Shown: piece after piece, positions 16,238-25,646 of the stretch
How the letters are laid out: each line of letters begins with the position of its first letter
How positions within the stretch are numbered: position 1 is the stretch's first letter
DNA from: JABDMH01 sp050298535
GTDB taxonomy: Bacteria > Bacteroidota > Bacteroidia > Chitinophagales > Saprospiraceae
Reading direction: 5' to 3'
Length of the DNA stretch: 64,000 nt
Assembly (NCBI GenBank): GCA_050298535.1
Contig: JBNKUI010000086.1
Coordinates: 1-64,000 of the forward strand
Made by a program: the position numbers and the translations under genes
The notes under the pieces: model-generated
Databases searched by the model: none
The model's input: only the letters and a program-made list of their open reading frames with translations
Told to the model about the DNA's origin: nothing

Positions 16238-16915
16238 ATGAGCACTAAGATACTCGTCATAGATGACGAACAGGATGTCCTTGACTTTATCTCATACAAC
16301 TTAAAAAAGGAAGGATATGCCATCCAAACGGCATCTAACGGACTCGAAGGTGTAAAACTGGCTCGTGAATATCAACCCGATCTTATTCTGCTGGATGTCA
16401 TGATGCCGGATATGGACGGAATAGAAGTCTGTAGGCAGCTGAGAAGTGATGAAAGTTTTGACAGAACCATGATCGCTTTTCTTACCGCAAGGGGAGAAGA
16501 CTACACACAGATAGCAGCACTGGACCAGGGCGGAGATGACTTTATTGTGAAGCCGATCAGGCCAAGTATCTTGAAAAGTCGAATTCAGGCACTGATCAGG
16601 AGAAGTAAACGGGTAGAAGGTGCTGATAATCAGCTGGTACAATTGGGACCCCTAAAGCTGGATAAGGAAAAATATCAACTTATTAAGGAGGGGGAAGTCA
16701 TTGAAATGGCCAAGAAGGAATTTCAAATACTTGACTTGTTGATGTCATATCCTGGAAAGGTCTTTTCACGGGAAGAAATTTTTAGAAAGATCTGGGGCGG
16801 TGACATCATTGTGGGCGAAAGAACGATTGACGTACATATCAGACGCATCCGTGAGAAGATCGGAGGAGATTATATTAAGACCCTGAAGGGAATCGGTTAC
16901 AAGATTGAAGCGTAG
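16238..16915 (+). CDS. OmpR/PhoB-type response regulator
   Basis: 225 residues. The receiver domain has the acidic pair at 9-10, phosphoacceptor Asp53 in LLLDVMMPDMDG, Thr in FLTAR and the conserved lysine in FIVKPIR. The C-terminal winged-helix DNA-binding domain ends in the usual RTIDVHIRRIREKIGGDYIKTLKGIGYKI. It is followed 48 bases later by a PhoR-like kinase, forming a standard pair. The signal is unknown; phosphate or envelope stress are candidates only by family resemblance. Confidence 0.95.
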   Translation: MSTKILVIDDEQDVLDFISYNLKKEGYAIQTASNGLEGVKLAREYQPDLILLDVMMPDMDGIEVCRQLRSDESFDRTMIAFLTARGEDYTQIAALDQGGDDFIVKPIRPSILKSRIQALIRRSKRVEGADNQLVQLGPLKLDKEKYQLIKEGEVIEMAKKEFQILDLLMSYPGKVFSREEIFRKIWGGDIIVGERTIDVHIRRIREKIGGDYIKTLKGIGYKIEA

Positions 16916-16963
16916 TATTCATTTGCTGCTTACCTTAGATCTCTCTAAATTGAATTTTTTATA

Positions 16964-18019
16964 ATGGCAACTTCTGTGAAGAACCTGACCCCCAGACAGT
17001 TATCGACTAATGCTTCACTCCTTATCGCAGGGATCTTTCTCCTAATAAGTACTGTGTTGTATTTTATCTTCAATAAAACCAGCTTTCCATTCATCTTAAT
17101 CCTGACCGCTTCCATTGCTATCGTGGCATATTTTGTCAACCTCTACTTTCTGAAGCACTATATTTTTCGGAAGATCAAGTTGATTTATAAGACAATTCAC
17201 AAGTTGAAACTGGATCCTTCCCAAAAGTTGCGGAACGTGGAGAGTGACGAGAATATCATTTCAAATGTGGACGAAGATGTCGCAAAATGGGCTGAAGATC
17301 AGGAGCAACAAATTGATCAATTAAAAACTCTGGAAAACTACCGTCGAGAGTTCCTGGGCAATGTTTCTCACGAGTTAAAAACTCCCATTTTTAATATTCA
17401 GGGTTATGTACATACGCTGATAGATGGTGGTCTTCACGATGAAAGTATCAATACTAAATACCTCCAGCGGACAGCCAAGAATGTCGAGCGTCTCATCACG
17501 ATAGTGGACGATCTGGAGGCCATTTCTAAGCTGGAGTCTGGACAGCTCGCATTGGATATTCGCAAATTCGATATTCGGGAATTAACGCTCGAGGTATTCG
17601 AAACGTATGAATTGACGGCTCGGCAACATGATATCAAGCTTATGCTGAAGGAAGGAGCAGATCAGGCCTTCATGGTGAATGCTGACAGAGAATTTATACG
17701 TCAGGTGCTTGACAATTTGATTTCGAACTCTATCAAATACGGTACTCCAGGTGGTAGTAGCAAAGTGGCTTTCTACGACATGGATAAAAACATCCTTGTA
17801 GAAGTGGCCGATAACGGAATTGGCATGGGTGAGGAACACCTCAATCATGTATTTGATCGCTTCTACAGGGTGGATAAGAGTCGATCAAGGGCTGCCGGAG
17901 GATCAGGATTGGGATTGTCTATTGTGAAGCATATCATGGAGGCACACAATCAGACCATTAATGTACGTAGCTCTTTAAAGGCGGGTTCGACCTTCGGATT
18001 TACCCTGGAAAAGGCTTAG
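16964..18019 (+). CDS. PhoR-like sensor histidine kinase
   Basis: 351 residues. Two transmembrane helices (about 17-36 and 42-62) with almost no periplasmic loop are followed by a HAMP-like linker, a HisKA domain with His136 in GNVSHELKTP, and a HATPase domain with NLISNSIKYG (N box), VADNGIGMG, FDRFYRVDKSRSRAAGGSGLGLSIV. With so short an external loop it probably senses a membrane or cytoplasmic signal. It partners the preceding response regulator. Its stop overlaps by four bases the end of the convergent dehydrogenase gene. Confidence 0.94.
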   Translation: MATSVKNLTPRQLSTNASLLIAGIFLLISTVLYFIFNKTSFPFILILTASIAIVAYFVNLYFLKHYIFRKIKLIYKTIHKLKLDPSQKLRNVESDENIISNVDEDVAKWAEDQEQQIDQLKTLENYRREFLGNVSHELKTPIFNIQGYVHTLIDGGLHDESINTKYLQRTAKNVERLITIVDDLEAISKLESGQLALDIRKFDIRELTLEVFETYELTARQHDIKLMLKEGADQAFMVNADREFIRQVLDNLISNSIKYGTPGGSSKVAFYDMDKNILVEVADNGIGMGEEHLNHVFDRFYRVDKSRSRAAGGSGLGLSIVKHIMEAHNQTINVRSSLKAGSTFGFTLEKA

Positions 18020-18900
18020 CGAAATGTACTCGAAACGACAGGGTCTTTCCCAGCGGCATATCGATAGAAACCTTCTCCTGTTTTCTTTCCCAGTCGGCCC
18101 GCATGTACCATATTTACCAATAGAGGGCACGGAGCATACTTTGGGTTGCCAAATCCATCGAATAATACATCCAGAATGGAAAGGCATACATCTAAACCAA
18201 TAAAATCTGCCAGTTGTAGAGGACCCATGGGATGTGCCATACCAAGCATCATCACGGAGTCGATAGCTTCTACTTCTGCGACTCCTTCATGTAATGCCGA
18301 TATCGCCTCATTAATCATGGGCATGAGGATCCTGTTAGACACAAACCCGGGGTAATCATTTACCTGGATTGGTGTTTTTTCAATCGAGCGACATAGTTCG
18401 AGAATTGTATGGGTCACAATACTGCTCGTATGATAACCGCGGATGACCTCAACCAGACGCATAAGTGGTACGGGGTTCATAAAATGCATGCCGATGACCC
18501 TAGCTGGGTCATGCACTACTGATGCAAGCTTGGTAATAGAAATAGCGGAAGTGTTGGAGGCTATAATTGCTCTCCGTGGTGCATATTTGTTCAGGTCTTT
18601 GAAGAGTTTAATCTTTAATGACTCGTCTTCAGGAACAGCCTCAATAATGAGATCGGCATCATCCACGGCTCCGGATAAAGTAGTGGCTGTTTGTATCTGA
18701 ACCAGTGCCTGGACTTTCTCATCCGAAGTAATCTTTTGCTTTTCAACCAGACGATTCAGATTTTTACTGATCTGACTTAGGGCGATCGAAAGTTGTTTTT
18801 CAGAAAGATCAATCAAAGTGACAGGAAATCCGAAGCGGGCAAATACCAGAGCAATCCCGTGACCCATAGTGCCTGCCCCTATAATCACAATATGTTTCAT
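18016..18900 (-). CDS. 3-hydroxyacyl-CoA dehydrogenase (3-hydroxybutyryl-CoA type)
   Basis: About 294 residues from the ATG at 18900, which places the NAD-binding GAGTMGHG motif directly at the N-terminus; an upstream ATG at 18927 gives an unlikely extension. EAVPEDESLK, SNTSAISIT, the catalytic histidine in GMHFMNPVPLM and the C-terminal LQLADFIGLDV domain define the single-function HBDH/PaaH-like family of about 285 residues. It oxidises 3-hydroxyacyl-CoA to 3-ketoacyl-CoA with NAD in fatty-acid or butanoate metabolism. No other beta-oxidation gene is adjacent. Confidence 0.93.
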   Translation of the reverse strand: MKHIVIIGAGTMGHGIALVFARFGFPVTLIDLSEKQLSIALSQISKNLNRLVEKQKITSDEKVQALVQIQTATTLSGAVDDADLIIEAVPEDESLKIKLFKDLNKYAPRRAIIASNTSAISITKLASVVHDPARVIGMHFMNPVPLMRLVEVIRGYHTSSIVTHTILELCRSIEKTPIQVNDYPGFVSNRILMPMINEAISALHEGVAEVEAIDSVMMLGMAHPMGPLQLADFIGLDVCLSILDVLFDGFGNPKYAPCPLLVNMVHAGRLGKKTGEGFYRYAAGKDPVVSSTFR

Positions 18901-19002
18901 GTTAGCTGTTAATCTGCATCGAATCAATTAAACGTAATAACAATGGATACCTTGCATGACGTTTAACTATTTTAAATTTATAAAATTGGACGTTGCCTCT
19001 AC

Positions 19003-19941
19003 ATGGAATTCATAGCTACAAAAGCTCGAATTATTTTAGTATCTGTCATGATACTACTCTTTCATTTTACTAAGGGTCAACAGCAGATTGCGGACATTGT
19101 TTACCTGGATTCCGTGATGGTGCTTGCTCAGAAATCTGGCTTTTCAGTGGATGAATTTATCGGATTTGTCCTTGAAGATGAATCGTTTTATCAGGCCTTC
19201 AAGAACTTGCGTCATACGTCCTATTCTCAGTCCACAGCAATGAGATTTGAAGATGGCAAACGGCCTCTTGTTACATACGAGGCAAGTCATCAGCAGACCA
19301 TCCAAGGTAATTGCCGAAAGCTCACGCTTCTTGCGGAAAGATCGAGTGATCGCTTCTATCGGGGACGAAAACAAAAGATTAGGTACTACACGGCAACAGT
19401 CTATGATAGGATATTCGCCCAAACCGGTACTTTCTGTCGTCAGGATATAGTAGAGACGGCTGGGACTTCTGAGGGGATAGAAGGACATGTGGAGGCATTG
19501 AAACAACTGATTTTTTCCCCGGGGAAACCAGCCGATGTTCCCTTTCTCAAGTCAAGAACGGCCATATTCTCTTCTAAAATGAGAAAACGATATACGTATC
19601 ACATAAATGCTCGAGACTTTCGGATCGGAAATCCAGCCTATGTATTTGAGGTCCATCTTCGTCCGGAATACATGCAGTCGGATGATAACCGTACGTTGAT
19701 CAAGTCTATGGTGACCTGGTTTAGCAAAGATGATTTTCAGGTGTTGGGCCGCACTTACCGGCTTGCACAAAAGGCCTTGCTCTATGACTTTGAAGTGGAG
19801 ATGGACATAAGTCTGGAGAAGCATTCAGGAGACTACTTGCCTCATCTCATTCGCTACCAGGGGTGGTGGAATATCCCCACCCGGAGAAAAGAAGAAGGTA
19901 GTTTTGAGATAGCCTTTGACTATCCTGTAAGCAAGCAATAG
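19003..19941 (+). CDS. Secreted protein of unknown function
   Basis: 312 residues, not recognised. A signal peptide covers about residues 1-26 (hydrophobic VSVMILLFHF, ending KGQ). The mature part is rich in beta-strand-like segments with aromatic and basic residues (RFYRGRKQKIRYYTATVYD, MRKRYTYHINARDFRIG) and a WWNIPTRRKEEG segment near the end, suggesting a periplasmic or outer-membrane-associated beta-rich protein. Two cysteines near the centre could form a disulfide. It lies 36 bases before the sugar kinase gene on the same strand, but no functional link is evident. Confidence 0.7.
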   Translation: MEFIATKARIILVSVMILLFHFTKGQQQIADIVYLDSVMVLAQKSGFSVDEFIGFVLEDESFYQAFKNLRHTSYSQSTAMRFEDGKRPLVTYEASHQQTIQGNCRKLTLLAERSSDRFYRGRKQKIRYYTATVYDRIFAQTGTFCRQDIVETAGTSEGIEGHVEALKQLIFSPGKPADVPFLKSRTAIFSSKMRKRYTYHINARDFRIGNPAYVFEVHLRPEYMQSDDNRTLIKSMVTWFSKDDFQVLGRTYRLAQKALLYDFEVEMDISLEKHSGDYLPHLIRYQGWWNIPTRRKEEGSFEIAFDYPVSKQ

Positions 19942-19977
19942 TTTTGTAATGCTTACATTCAAATAAATTCTTTTCAG

Positions 19978-20814
19978 GTGGCAAAATTAATAGGCGATGT
20001 AGGGGGAACCAAAGCTAGCTGGTACTTTACCGACGAAAGCAGGAAAGCACATTTTCGATCAGAAGGATTTAATCCCTTTTCACATCAGGAGCAAGCTGTC
20101 GAAAGCATGATGGAGGCCCTCCATGGGGAGTTACCAGATGTTGCCAGCCTTGAAGTTTACTACTACGGGGCGGGTGCGAGTCAGGGTAGATGGAAAACTA
20201 AGATCATTGATTCCTTTCAATCTCATTTTGATATAGCCAAGATTTCCGTCCATACAGATTTATTGGGAGCGGCACGAGGTCTATGTGGTGATGCTCCCGG
20301 AGCAGTGGGAATACTGGGTACGGGCAGCAATTTCTGCTGGTATGATGGAAACGGTATTGAAAAGCAGATAAACTCATTGGGATGGCCCTTGGGAGATGAG
20401 GGTAGCGGAACCTATATCGGGAAACTACTGGTGAGAGCATTATACTACGATCAATTGTCCCAGGAAGCACGTGCAGCCTGCCATACCTTTTTGCCACAGA
20501 GTCGGCTTGACTTTCTGGCCAACTTCAAGAAGGCAGATCGGCAAAATCAATTTTTATCCAATGTCGTCCGGCATATGAAGCCATTCATGCACCTATCTGA
20601 ATTTCAATCAATTATAAAACAAGCTTTCGAGACTTTCCTCAAAGTGCATGTTGGGGATCACTATTTGAAGCAAAAATTAAATTTTATAGGATCGATAGCT
20701 TTTTATTTTTGTGACGAATTGAGATCTGCAGTATTGTCGGCCGGTTACGAAATGGGCGATGTGATGCAGGATCCGTTACAAGGATTGATTTCCTATCATC
20801 TAACACACAATTGA
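19978..20814 (+). CDS. BadF/BadG-type sugar kinase (N-acetylglucosamine kinase-like)
   Basis: 278 residues with a GTG start (19978). The ASKHA-fold phosphate-1 loop is GDVGGTKASW (residues 6-15), the second phosphate loop is GILGTGSNF, and GWPLGDEGSGTYIGK is characteristic of N-acetylglucosamine kinases and relatives of this family in Bacteroidota. It most likely phosphorylates an amino sugar released from chitin or peptidoglycan. Its stop codon lies two bases before the ATG of the phosphofructokinase gene, so both feed glycolysis from one transcript. Confidence 0.85.
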   Translation: MAKLIGDVGGTKASWYFTDESRKAHFRSEGFNPFSHQEQAVESMMEALHGELPDVASLEVYYYGAGASQGRWKTKIIDSFQSHFDIAKISVHTDLLGAARGLCGDAPGAVGILGTGSNFCWYDGNGIEKQINSLGWPLGDEGSGTYIGKLLVRALYYDQLSQEARAACHTFLPQSRLDFLANFKKADRQNQFLSNVVRHMKPFMHLSEFQSIIKQAFETFLKVHVGDHYLKQKLNFIGSIAFYFCDELRSAVLSAGYEMGDVMQDPLQGLISYHLTHN

Positions 20815-20816
20815 AA

Positions 20817-21800
20817 ATGAGTACTGATATCAGACACATTGGTGTATTTTGTTCAGGCGGTGATGCTCCGGGGATGAATGCAGCTATACGTGCCGTCGTA
20901 AGAACGGCCACATATCATGATTTACATGTACATGGCATTTATAATGGGTATGAAGGACTGATTGATGGGGACATCAAACGTCTGGAAAACCGGGCCGTGG
21001 CAAACATTATCCATAAGGGAGGTACTATCCTCAAGACGGCACGATCTGAGCGCTTTATGACAAAGGAAGGTCGAAAAATGGCCTATGAAACGGTCATGGC
21101 TCACGATATTGATGCGATTGTCGCGATAGGAGGTAATGGTACACTTACCGGAGCCAAGGTCTTTCAAAAGGAGTTTGACATTCCTTTTATGGGTGTTCCG
21201 GGTACCATAGACAACGACCTCTATGGAACGGACTATTCGATTGGATTTGATACCGCTGTAAATACTGCAGTGGAAGCAGTGGATAAGATCAGGGATACCG
21301 CAGACTCCCACAACCGGTTATTCTTTATTGAAGTGATGGGGCGCCATTCCGGGTATATTGCATTGTATACGGCTATCGCCAGTGGTGCCGGTGGAGTGCT
21401 GATACCGGAGCTAAGTGCGGACGTAGACGATTTGTTGAAGCTTCTAAAACGCATGATGAAACGCAAAAAATTGTTTGGTCTGGTGATTGTGGCAGAAGGC
21501 AATGAGAATGGCAGCACACATGAAGTAGCTAAACTGGTCAGTAAGAAGCTCGAAGGTTATGAGGTGAAGGTGGCTGTCATAGGTCACTTGCAACGAGGTG
21601 GATCCCCTACATCCAGTGATCGTATGCTGGCAAGTAGAATGGGAAATGGTGCGGTAGAGGGTCTGCTCCAAGGAAAATCCGGCGTGATGTGTGGTATACA
21701 TAATAATGAGGTCATTTATACTCCCATCAGTGAAGCCATCAAAAAAGTGAAAGCAATTGATAAGAGCCTGCTAGATCTTGCAAGTGTACTCTCGACCTAA
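20817..21800 (+). CDS. pfkA: 6-phosphofructokinase, ATP-type signature
   Basis: 327 residues from the ATG at 20817; the frame extends six bases to a TTG that is not needed. Nucleotide loop CSGGDAPGMNAAIR and substrate motif GVPGTIDNDL are present. At the two positions that separate donors (104 and 124 in E. coli numbering) it has Gly108 in GGNGT and Gly129 in PGT, the ATP-type combination. The metal-binding Asp of E. coli GGDG is Asn107 here, a point to note though Asn variants are likely to exist in the family. It phosphorylates fructose 6-phosphate in glycolysis. Downstream, cutA starts two bases after the stop. Confidence 0.95.
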   Translation: MSTDIRHIGVFCSGGDAPGMNAAIRAVVRTATYHDLHVHGIYNGYEGLIDGDIKRLENRAVANIIHKGGTILKTARSERFMTKEGRKMAYETVMAHDIDAIVAIGGNGTLTGAKVFQKEFDIPFMGVPGTIDNDLYGTDYSIGFDTAVNTAVEAVDKIRDTADSHNRLFFIEVMGRHSGYIALYTAIASGAGGVLIPELSADVDDLLKLLKRMMKRKKLFGLVIVAEGNENGSTHEVAKLVSKKLEGYEVKVAVIGHLQRGGSPTSSDRMLASRMGNGAVEGLLQGKSGVMCGIHNNEVIYTPISEAIKKVKAIDKSLLDLASVLST

Positions 21801-21802
21801 CT

Positions 21803-22111
21803 ATGCAGATCGCAATAGTGTATATTACCCATGAGTCGAAAAAGCATGCTCGTACTTTCGGACAGCAGATAGTAGAGGGCAAACTCGCTGCCTGCTATAA
21901 TGCTTTTCCAATCAATTCCTTGTTTTGGTGGAACGAATCACTGGAGTCAGCGGATGAATGGGTGACGATTTTGAAAACATCAAAGGAATCACTCAGTAAA
22001 CTACGAAAAGCAGCGCAGAAGCTGCATCCCTATGACATCCCATGCATTATCTCCTGGGAAGTGGAGGTTAATGATGATTACGGACGTTGGGTTCGGGAAA
22101 GTATTTCGTGA
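21803..22111 (+). CDS. cutA: CutA family protein
   Basis: 102 residues, the usual size. The pattern FGQQIVEGKLAACYNAFPINSLFWWNESLE followed by DEWVTILKTS, LHPYDIPCIISWEVE and a C-terminal YGRWVRESI is that of the trimeric CutA1 proteins. CutA was linked to divalent-metal tolerance in E. coli, but its molecular role is unclear. It sits two bases after pfkA and is probably co-transcribed with the sugar kinase and pfkA. Confidence 0.93.
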   Translation: MQIAIVYITHESKKHARTFGQQIVEGKLAACYNAFPINSLFWWNESLESADEWVTILKTSKESLSKLRKAAQKLHPYDIPCIISWEVEVNDDYGRWVRESIS

Positions 22112-22304
22112 ATAAATCGGTATTCATTGCGCATTTGGCAAAAATTTGATCTCTCAATGTCAAATTTGTAAGATATAGGCATTCGAATCATAGAGTATCA
22201 CGGCTTTTGTTAATTTGAGGTAGATTTTAGAATCTGGTTATTTTCACAACTATTATGTTTAATCAAACCCTGGTCATTTGATCGGGTGCAAGCTTTGAAT
22301 TATT

Positions 22305-23507
22305 ATGGCAAACGTACAAAAGAGCAAAGGTACAATAGGTATTTTGACTGGGGGAGGTGATGTGCCTGGTCTTAACCCTGCGATTCGCGCGGTGACAGTA
22401 AGGGCACTACGTGAAGGCTACAAAGTCATTGGACTACGCAGGGGATGGGGTGGTATCATCGATGTAGTGCGGGATAAAAAACACGACAACTCCAATAACT
22501 TCATAGAATTAACAAAGAATGTGGTGGACAGAGCTGCACGAACGGGAGGTACTTTTCTCCATTCATCGCGTACTAAACCGAGCGCCGTATCAAGGGAACG
22601 AGTGCCTGAACAGCATAAGGACAAGTACAAAGAGAAGGTCAACGATCTCACGCCAGAAGTTATTAAGAACCTTGAGTGGATTGGGATAGATTACCTCATA
22701 GCCATTGGTGGCGATGATACACTGAGCTACGCGGTACATCTTTTCAAGCAGGGCGTCAATGTGAACGCTATTCCAAAAACAATGGATAATGATGTGCCAG
22801 GTACTGACTATTGTATTGGTTTCAGTACCTGTGTGACTCGAACGATAAATATGACTAACAACCTCCGTACTTCGGCTGGTTCGCACGAGCGATTTATGGT
22901 GCTTGAAGTCTTTGGTCGATATGCTGGGTTTACAGCAATGCTGCCCACCATGGCTGGAGCAGCGCATCGTTGTATCATACCTGAGCATGCATTCAATGTA
23001 GAGCAACTTACGGAGCTGATGACAAAAGACCGGATTGAAAATCCCAGCAATTACTCCATCTGTCTGGTGTCGGAGGGAGCCATTTTTGAGGGAGGAGAAA
23101 TGCAGTTTCAGGATGCCGAGAAGGATGCCTATGGTCACGCTAAGTTGGGAGGCATTGGAGATATGGTTTCCGCTAAACTAAAGGAGCTTTCACCTAAATT
23201 TAATAACGGAAATATGATCAATACGATCACCCAGAAGCTGGGATATCTAGTAAGATGTGGTGATCCTGATGCCATTGACTCCATCGTCCCCATGGCATAT
23301 GGTACTATGGCGTTGGACCTCATCATGCGTAATATTCATGGCCGACTTGTCGTCCTGAAAAATGGAAGGTATGATCATGTGCCCATTGAAGTGGTGACGT
23401 CTACTAATAAGTTGGTGAATGTGGAAAAGCACTATGACACCGAGAGATTGCATCCGATCTATCGTGACTTCGAAATGTTGCCGCTCTTTATTATGGCAAG
23501 TGAATAG
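22305..23507 (+). CDS. Phosphofructokinase with PPi-type signature residues
   Basis: 400 residues. It carries the PFK loop TGGGDVPGLNPAIR and the catalytic segment PKTMDNDVPGTDY. At the donor-discriminating positions it has Asp138 (GGDDT) and Lys158 (IPKTMDND), the combination known from pyrophosphate-dependent enzymes, where it excludes the ATP alpha-phosphate. An insertion around residues 85-115 makes it longer than PfkA. It could run fructose 6-phosphate phosphorylation reversibly with PPi. It is separated from cutA by a 193-base spacer and so likely has its own promoter. An intrinsic terminator follows. Confidence 0.88.
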   Translation: MANVQKSKGTIGILTGGGDVPGLNPAIRAVTVRALREGYKVIGLRRGWGGIIDVVRDKKHDNSNNFIELTKNVVDRAARTGGTFLHSSRTKPSAVSRERVPEQHKDKYKEKVNDLTPEVIKNLEWIGIDYLIAIGGDDTLSYAVHLFKQGVNVNAIPKTMDNDVPGTDYCIGFSTCVTRTINMTNNLRTSAGSHERFMVLEVFGRYAGFTAMLPTMAGAAHRCIIPEHAFNVEQLTELMTKDRIENPSNYSICLVSEGAIFEGGEMQFQDAEKDAYGHAKLGGIGDMVSAKLKELSPKFNNGNMINTITQKLGYLVRCGDPDAIDSIVPMAYGTMALDLIMRNIHGRLVVLKNGRYDHVPIEVVTSTNKLVNVEKHYDTERLHPIYRDFEMLPLFIMASE

Positions 23508-23535
23508 GTCACCTGAATCGAATCAAAACAACATG

Positions 23536-23575
23536 AAAAAAATCCCGGCCCTCAAACGGAAGGTCGGGACTTTTT
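23536..23575 (+). terminator. Intrinsic terminator, probably bidirectional
   Basis: TCCCGGCC (23543-23550) pairs with GGTCGGGA (23562-23569) with one G-T wobble, preceded by a run of A and followed by TTTTT at 23571-23575. It lies between two convergent genes, the second phosphofructokinase and prfB, and the A-run on the left would serve as a T-run for the minus strand. Confidence 0.85.
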
Positions 23576-23620
23576 CATTATGTCATCTTTTGGGATAGAA
23601 CCCCACTAGGCCTAATGTCG

Positions 23621-24701
23621 TTAATTGGCACCCATCATCAGCCATGCTTTTAGGAAACCGTCCAGGTTTCCATCCAAAACTCCCACAGTGTCGGAGGTTT
23701 GAAATTGAGTGCGATGATCCTTAACTCTACGATCGTCCAATACATAACTTCTTATTTGCGATCCCCATTCGTTTTTCATTTTAGAGGCTTCGATCTTATC
23801 GCGCTCCTCCAGCTGTTTCTGTAACTCCAGTTCATATAACCTGGACTTGAGCATCTGAATGGCTTTTTCGCGGTTCATATGCTGTGATCGCTCCTCCTGA
23901 CATTCCACTACGACTCCCGATGGGAGATGCCTCACTCGCACAGCGGACTCCGTTTTGTTTACATGTTGTCCACCCGCACCACTGGCTCTAAAAGTGTCCC
24001 AATCCAGGTCAGCAGGGTTGACATCAATTTCGATGCGATCATCCACCATGGGGTGCACAAAGACTGAAGAAAATGAAGTCATGCGCTTACCCTGGGCATT
24101 GAAGGGGCTTACTCGGACTAAGCGATGCACTCCGTTTTCTCCCTTGAGCAAACCGTAAGCATAGTCACCCTTGATTTCAAGCGAGACGGATTTAAGTCCG
24201 GCTACGTCACCATCTACACGGTTGAGCTCAGACACTTTATATCCATTTTTTTCAGCCCACATCAGGTACATGCGCATGAGCATCTCCGTCCAGTCACAAC
24301 TTTCTGTTCCTCCCGCTCCCGCATTTATCTCCAAAATACATCCTAGCTCATCTTCCGGTCGATTGAGTGTAGATCTAAACTCCACATCTTCAATTTTCTC
24401 CATTGCACGTTCATATGCACGGTCAACCTCTTCTTCACTGCTTTCGCCTTCCTTTAGAAATTCGAAAAGTACGTCAACTTCTTCAACCAGGATATGCACT
24501 GACTCATACTGGGTCACCCAATTTTTCAGAATGCCGATTTCTTTGAGGATTGTCTCGGCTTTCTTGGGATCATCCCAAAAATTCGGATCAAGCGATAACT
24601 GTTCTTTTTCTTTAATTCGGATTTGACGGTTATCGACGTCAAAGATACCTCCTAAGAGAACCCAATCGGTCCTTCATGTCCTGCAATTGCTCAACGGTCA
24701 T
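23621..24701 (-). CDS. prfB: Peptide chain release factor 2, with programmed +1 frameshift
   Basis: The main frame (stop 23621) contains RF2 domains with the stop-codon-reading tripeptide SPF (residues 198-200 of the full product) and the catalytic GGQ (243-245). It lacks an N-terminus. The missing 20 codons lie in another frame beginning at the ATG at 24701 and ending at an in-frame TGA (24641-24639). The junction reads AGGAGG-TAT-CTT-TGA-C, which is the classical RF2 autoregulatory shift site: slippage at CTT moves into the main frame and gives a 359-residue protein. Low RF2 increases shifting and raises its own synthesis. Reads UGA and UAA stops. Confidence 0.96.
24638..24653 (-). promoter_or_regulatory. 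RF2 programmed frameshift signal
   Basis: On the minus strand an AGGAGG stimulator (24653-24648) is followed after three bases (TAT) by the slip codon CTT (24644-24642) and TGA (24641-24639) plus C (24638). Element order and spacing equal those of E. coli prfB. The stimulator works by pairing with the 16S rRNA anti-Shine-Dalgarno sequence. Confidence 0.93.
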
Positions 24702-24752
24702 GTCTAAATGTTAAATGAAATAATGTCTTGAAATCAACCGGACGAATGTCTT

Positions 24753-25646
24753 TTAGTTAATTCCATCCAGTTCAACGTAAAAATATAGGGTAGTGTTTCC
24801 GGGAATAGCACTATACCCGGTTTCACCGTACCCGAGAGCTGGAGGAATAATAAGGGATGCCTTTCCTCCCTTTGATAAATAAGGAATGCCCACATCCCAG
24901 CCTTTGATGACTTTGCCTTGTCCTAAGACGAATGTATAGGGTGTCCCGGATGAAAATGAATTATCAAACATTTTACCATCTGTAAAGGTGCCGTAGTAAT
25001 GCACGCCTACCATGTCTCCATTTTGTGCCTTGGGACCTTCTCCCGCCTCATGGATTACATATTGTAAGCCTTCTGGTGTCGTCTGAATATTTTCTAGAGT
25101 CCCGCTGTTGTAAGAATCCAGGACTGAATTTGCAAATGATGCCACTTCTGTTTCTCTAGCACGTGCTACTTCCATTGCCGCCTCTCTTTCTTGCATTGCA
25201 GCATCCATATCTGCCTTGAATGCCTCGTCAGTCTTTATATCCATCAGTACCATGTCATATTCAATGACATTCATTTCTGCAAATGCCGGTGGTATGGATT
25301 CCAACGAATCCAGGGGGAAAAAGAGTGTCACGCTATCGCCCACGGACATGACGCTTAGGGCATCCACAATCGCCGGCGTTTCCTCTGTATATTCTTCTGG
25401 TGCAGGTATTCGTATTCTAGGAAGCTCTGACATAGTATAGCTCGTATTTAGTACACTGTCTTTGTGCCTCATGACTATATGAAAGTATACGTATTCTCCC
25501 ACCTGAGGCGTAGGCCCGCTATTATCCCGATGGAAGGTGTACCGGTAGCCTCGATCTGTCATCAAGTCAGATCCTGTATCGCTGCTACAAGCCACGATAG
25601 CCATTCCCAGGATAGCAAGTGTAATTTTCAAAAGTGATTTCATCAT
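24753..25646 (-). CDS. FKBP-type peptidyl-prolyl isomerase lipoprotein
   Basis: 297 residues. A lipoprotein signal ends in AIVAC (Cys20 or so). The N-terminal half is a poorly conserved domain; the C-terminal 110 residues are a full FKBP fold: VGVHYYGTFTDGKMFDNSF, GTPYTFVLGQGKVIKGWD, ASLIIPPALGYGE and LYFYVELDGI. It catalyses proline isomerisation during folding of exported proteins, like GldI or Mip-type FKBPs of Bacteroidota. The start chosen (25646) overlaps the stop of the upstream DHH gene as ATGA. Confidence 0.9.
   Translation of the reverse strand: MMKSLLKITLAILGMAIVACSSDTGSDLMTDRGYRYTFHRDNSGPTPQVGEYVYFHIVMRHKDSVLNTSYTMSELPRIRIPAPEEYTEETPAIVDALSVMSVGDSVTLFFPLDSLESIPPAFAEMNVIEYDMVLMDIKTDEAFKADMDAAMQEREAAMEVARARETEVASFANSVLDSYNSGTLENIQTTPEGLQYVIHEAGEGPKAQNGDMVGVHYYGTFTDGKMFDNSFSSGTPYTFVLGQGKVIKGWDVGIPYLSKGGKASLIIPPALGYGETGYSAIPGNTTLYFYVELDGIN

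Noticed and set aside
22590..23138. 182-codon minus-strand frame over the second phosphofructokinase
   Set aside because: Shadow of a highly conserved enzyme gene; it has no domain pattern.
23621..24517. prfB as a truncated pseudogene
   Set aside because: The missing N-terminus is encoded in the preceding frame and joined by a complete RF2 frameshift site.
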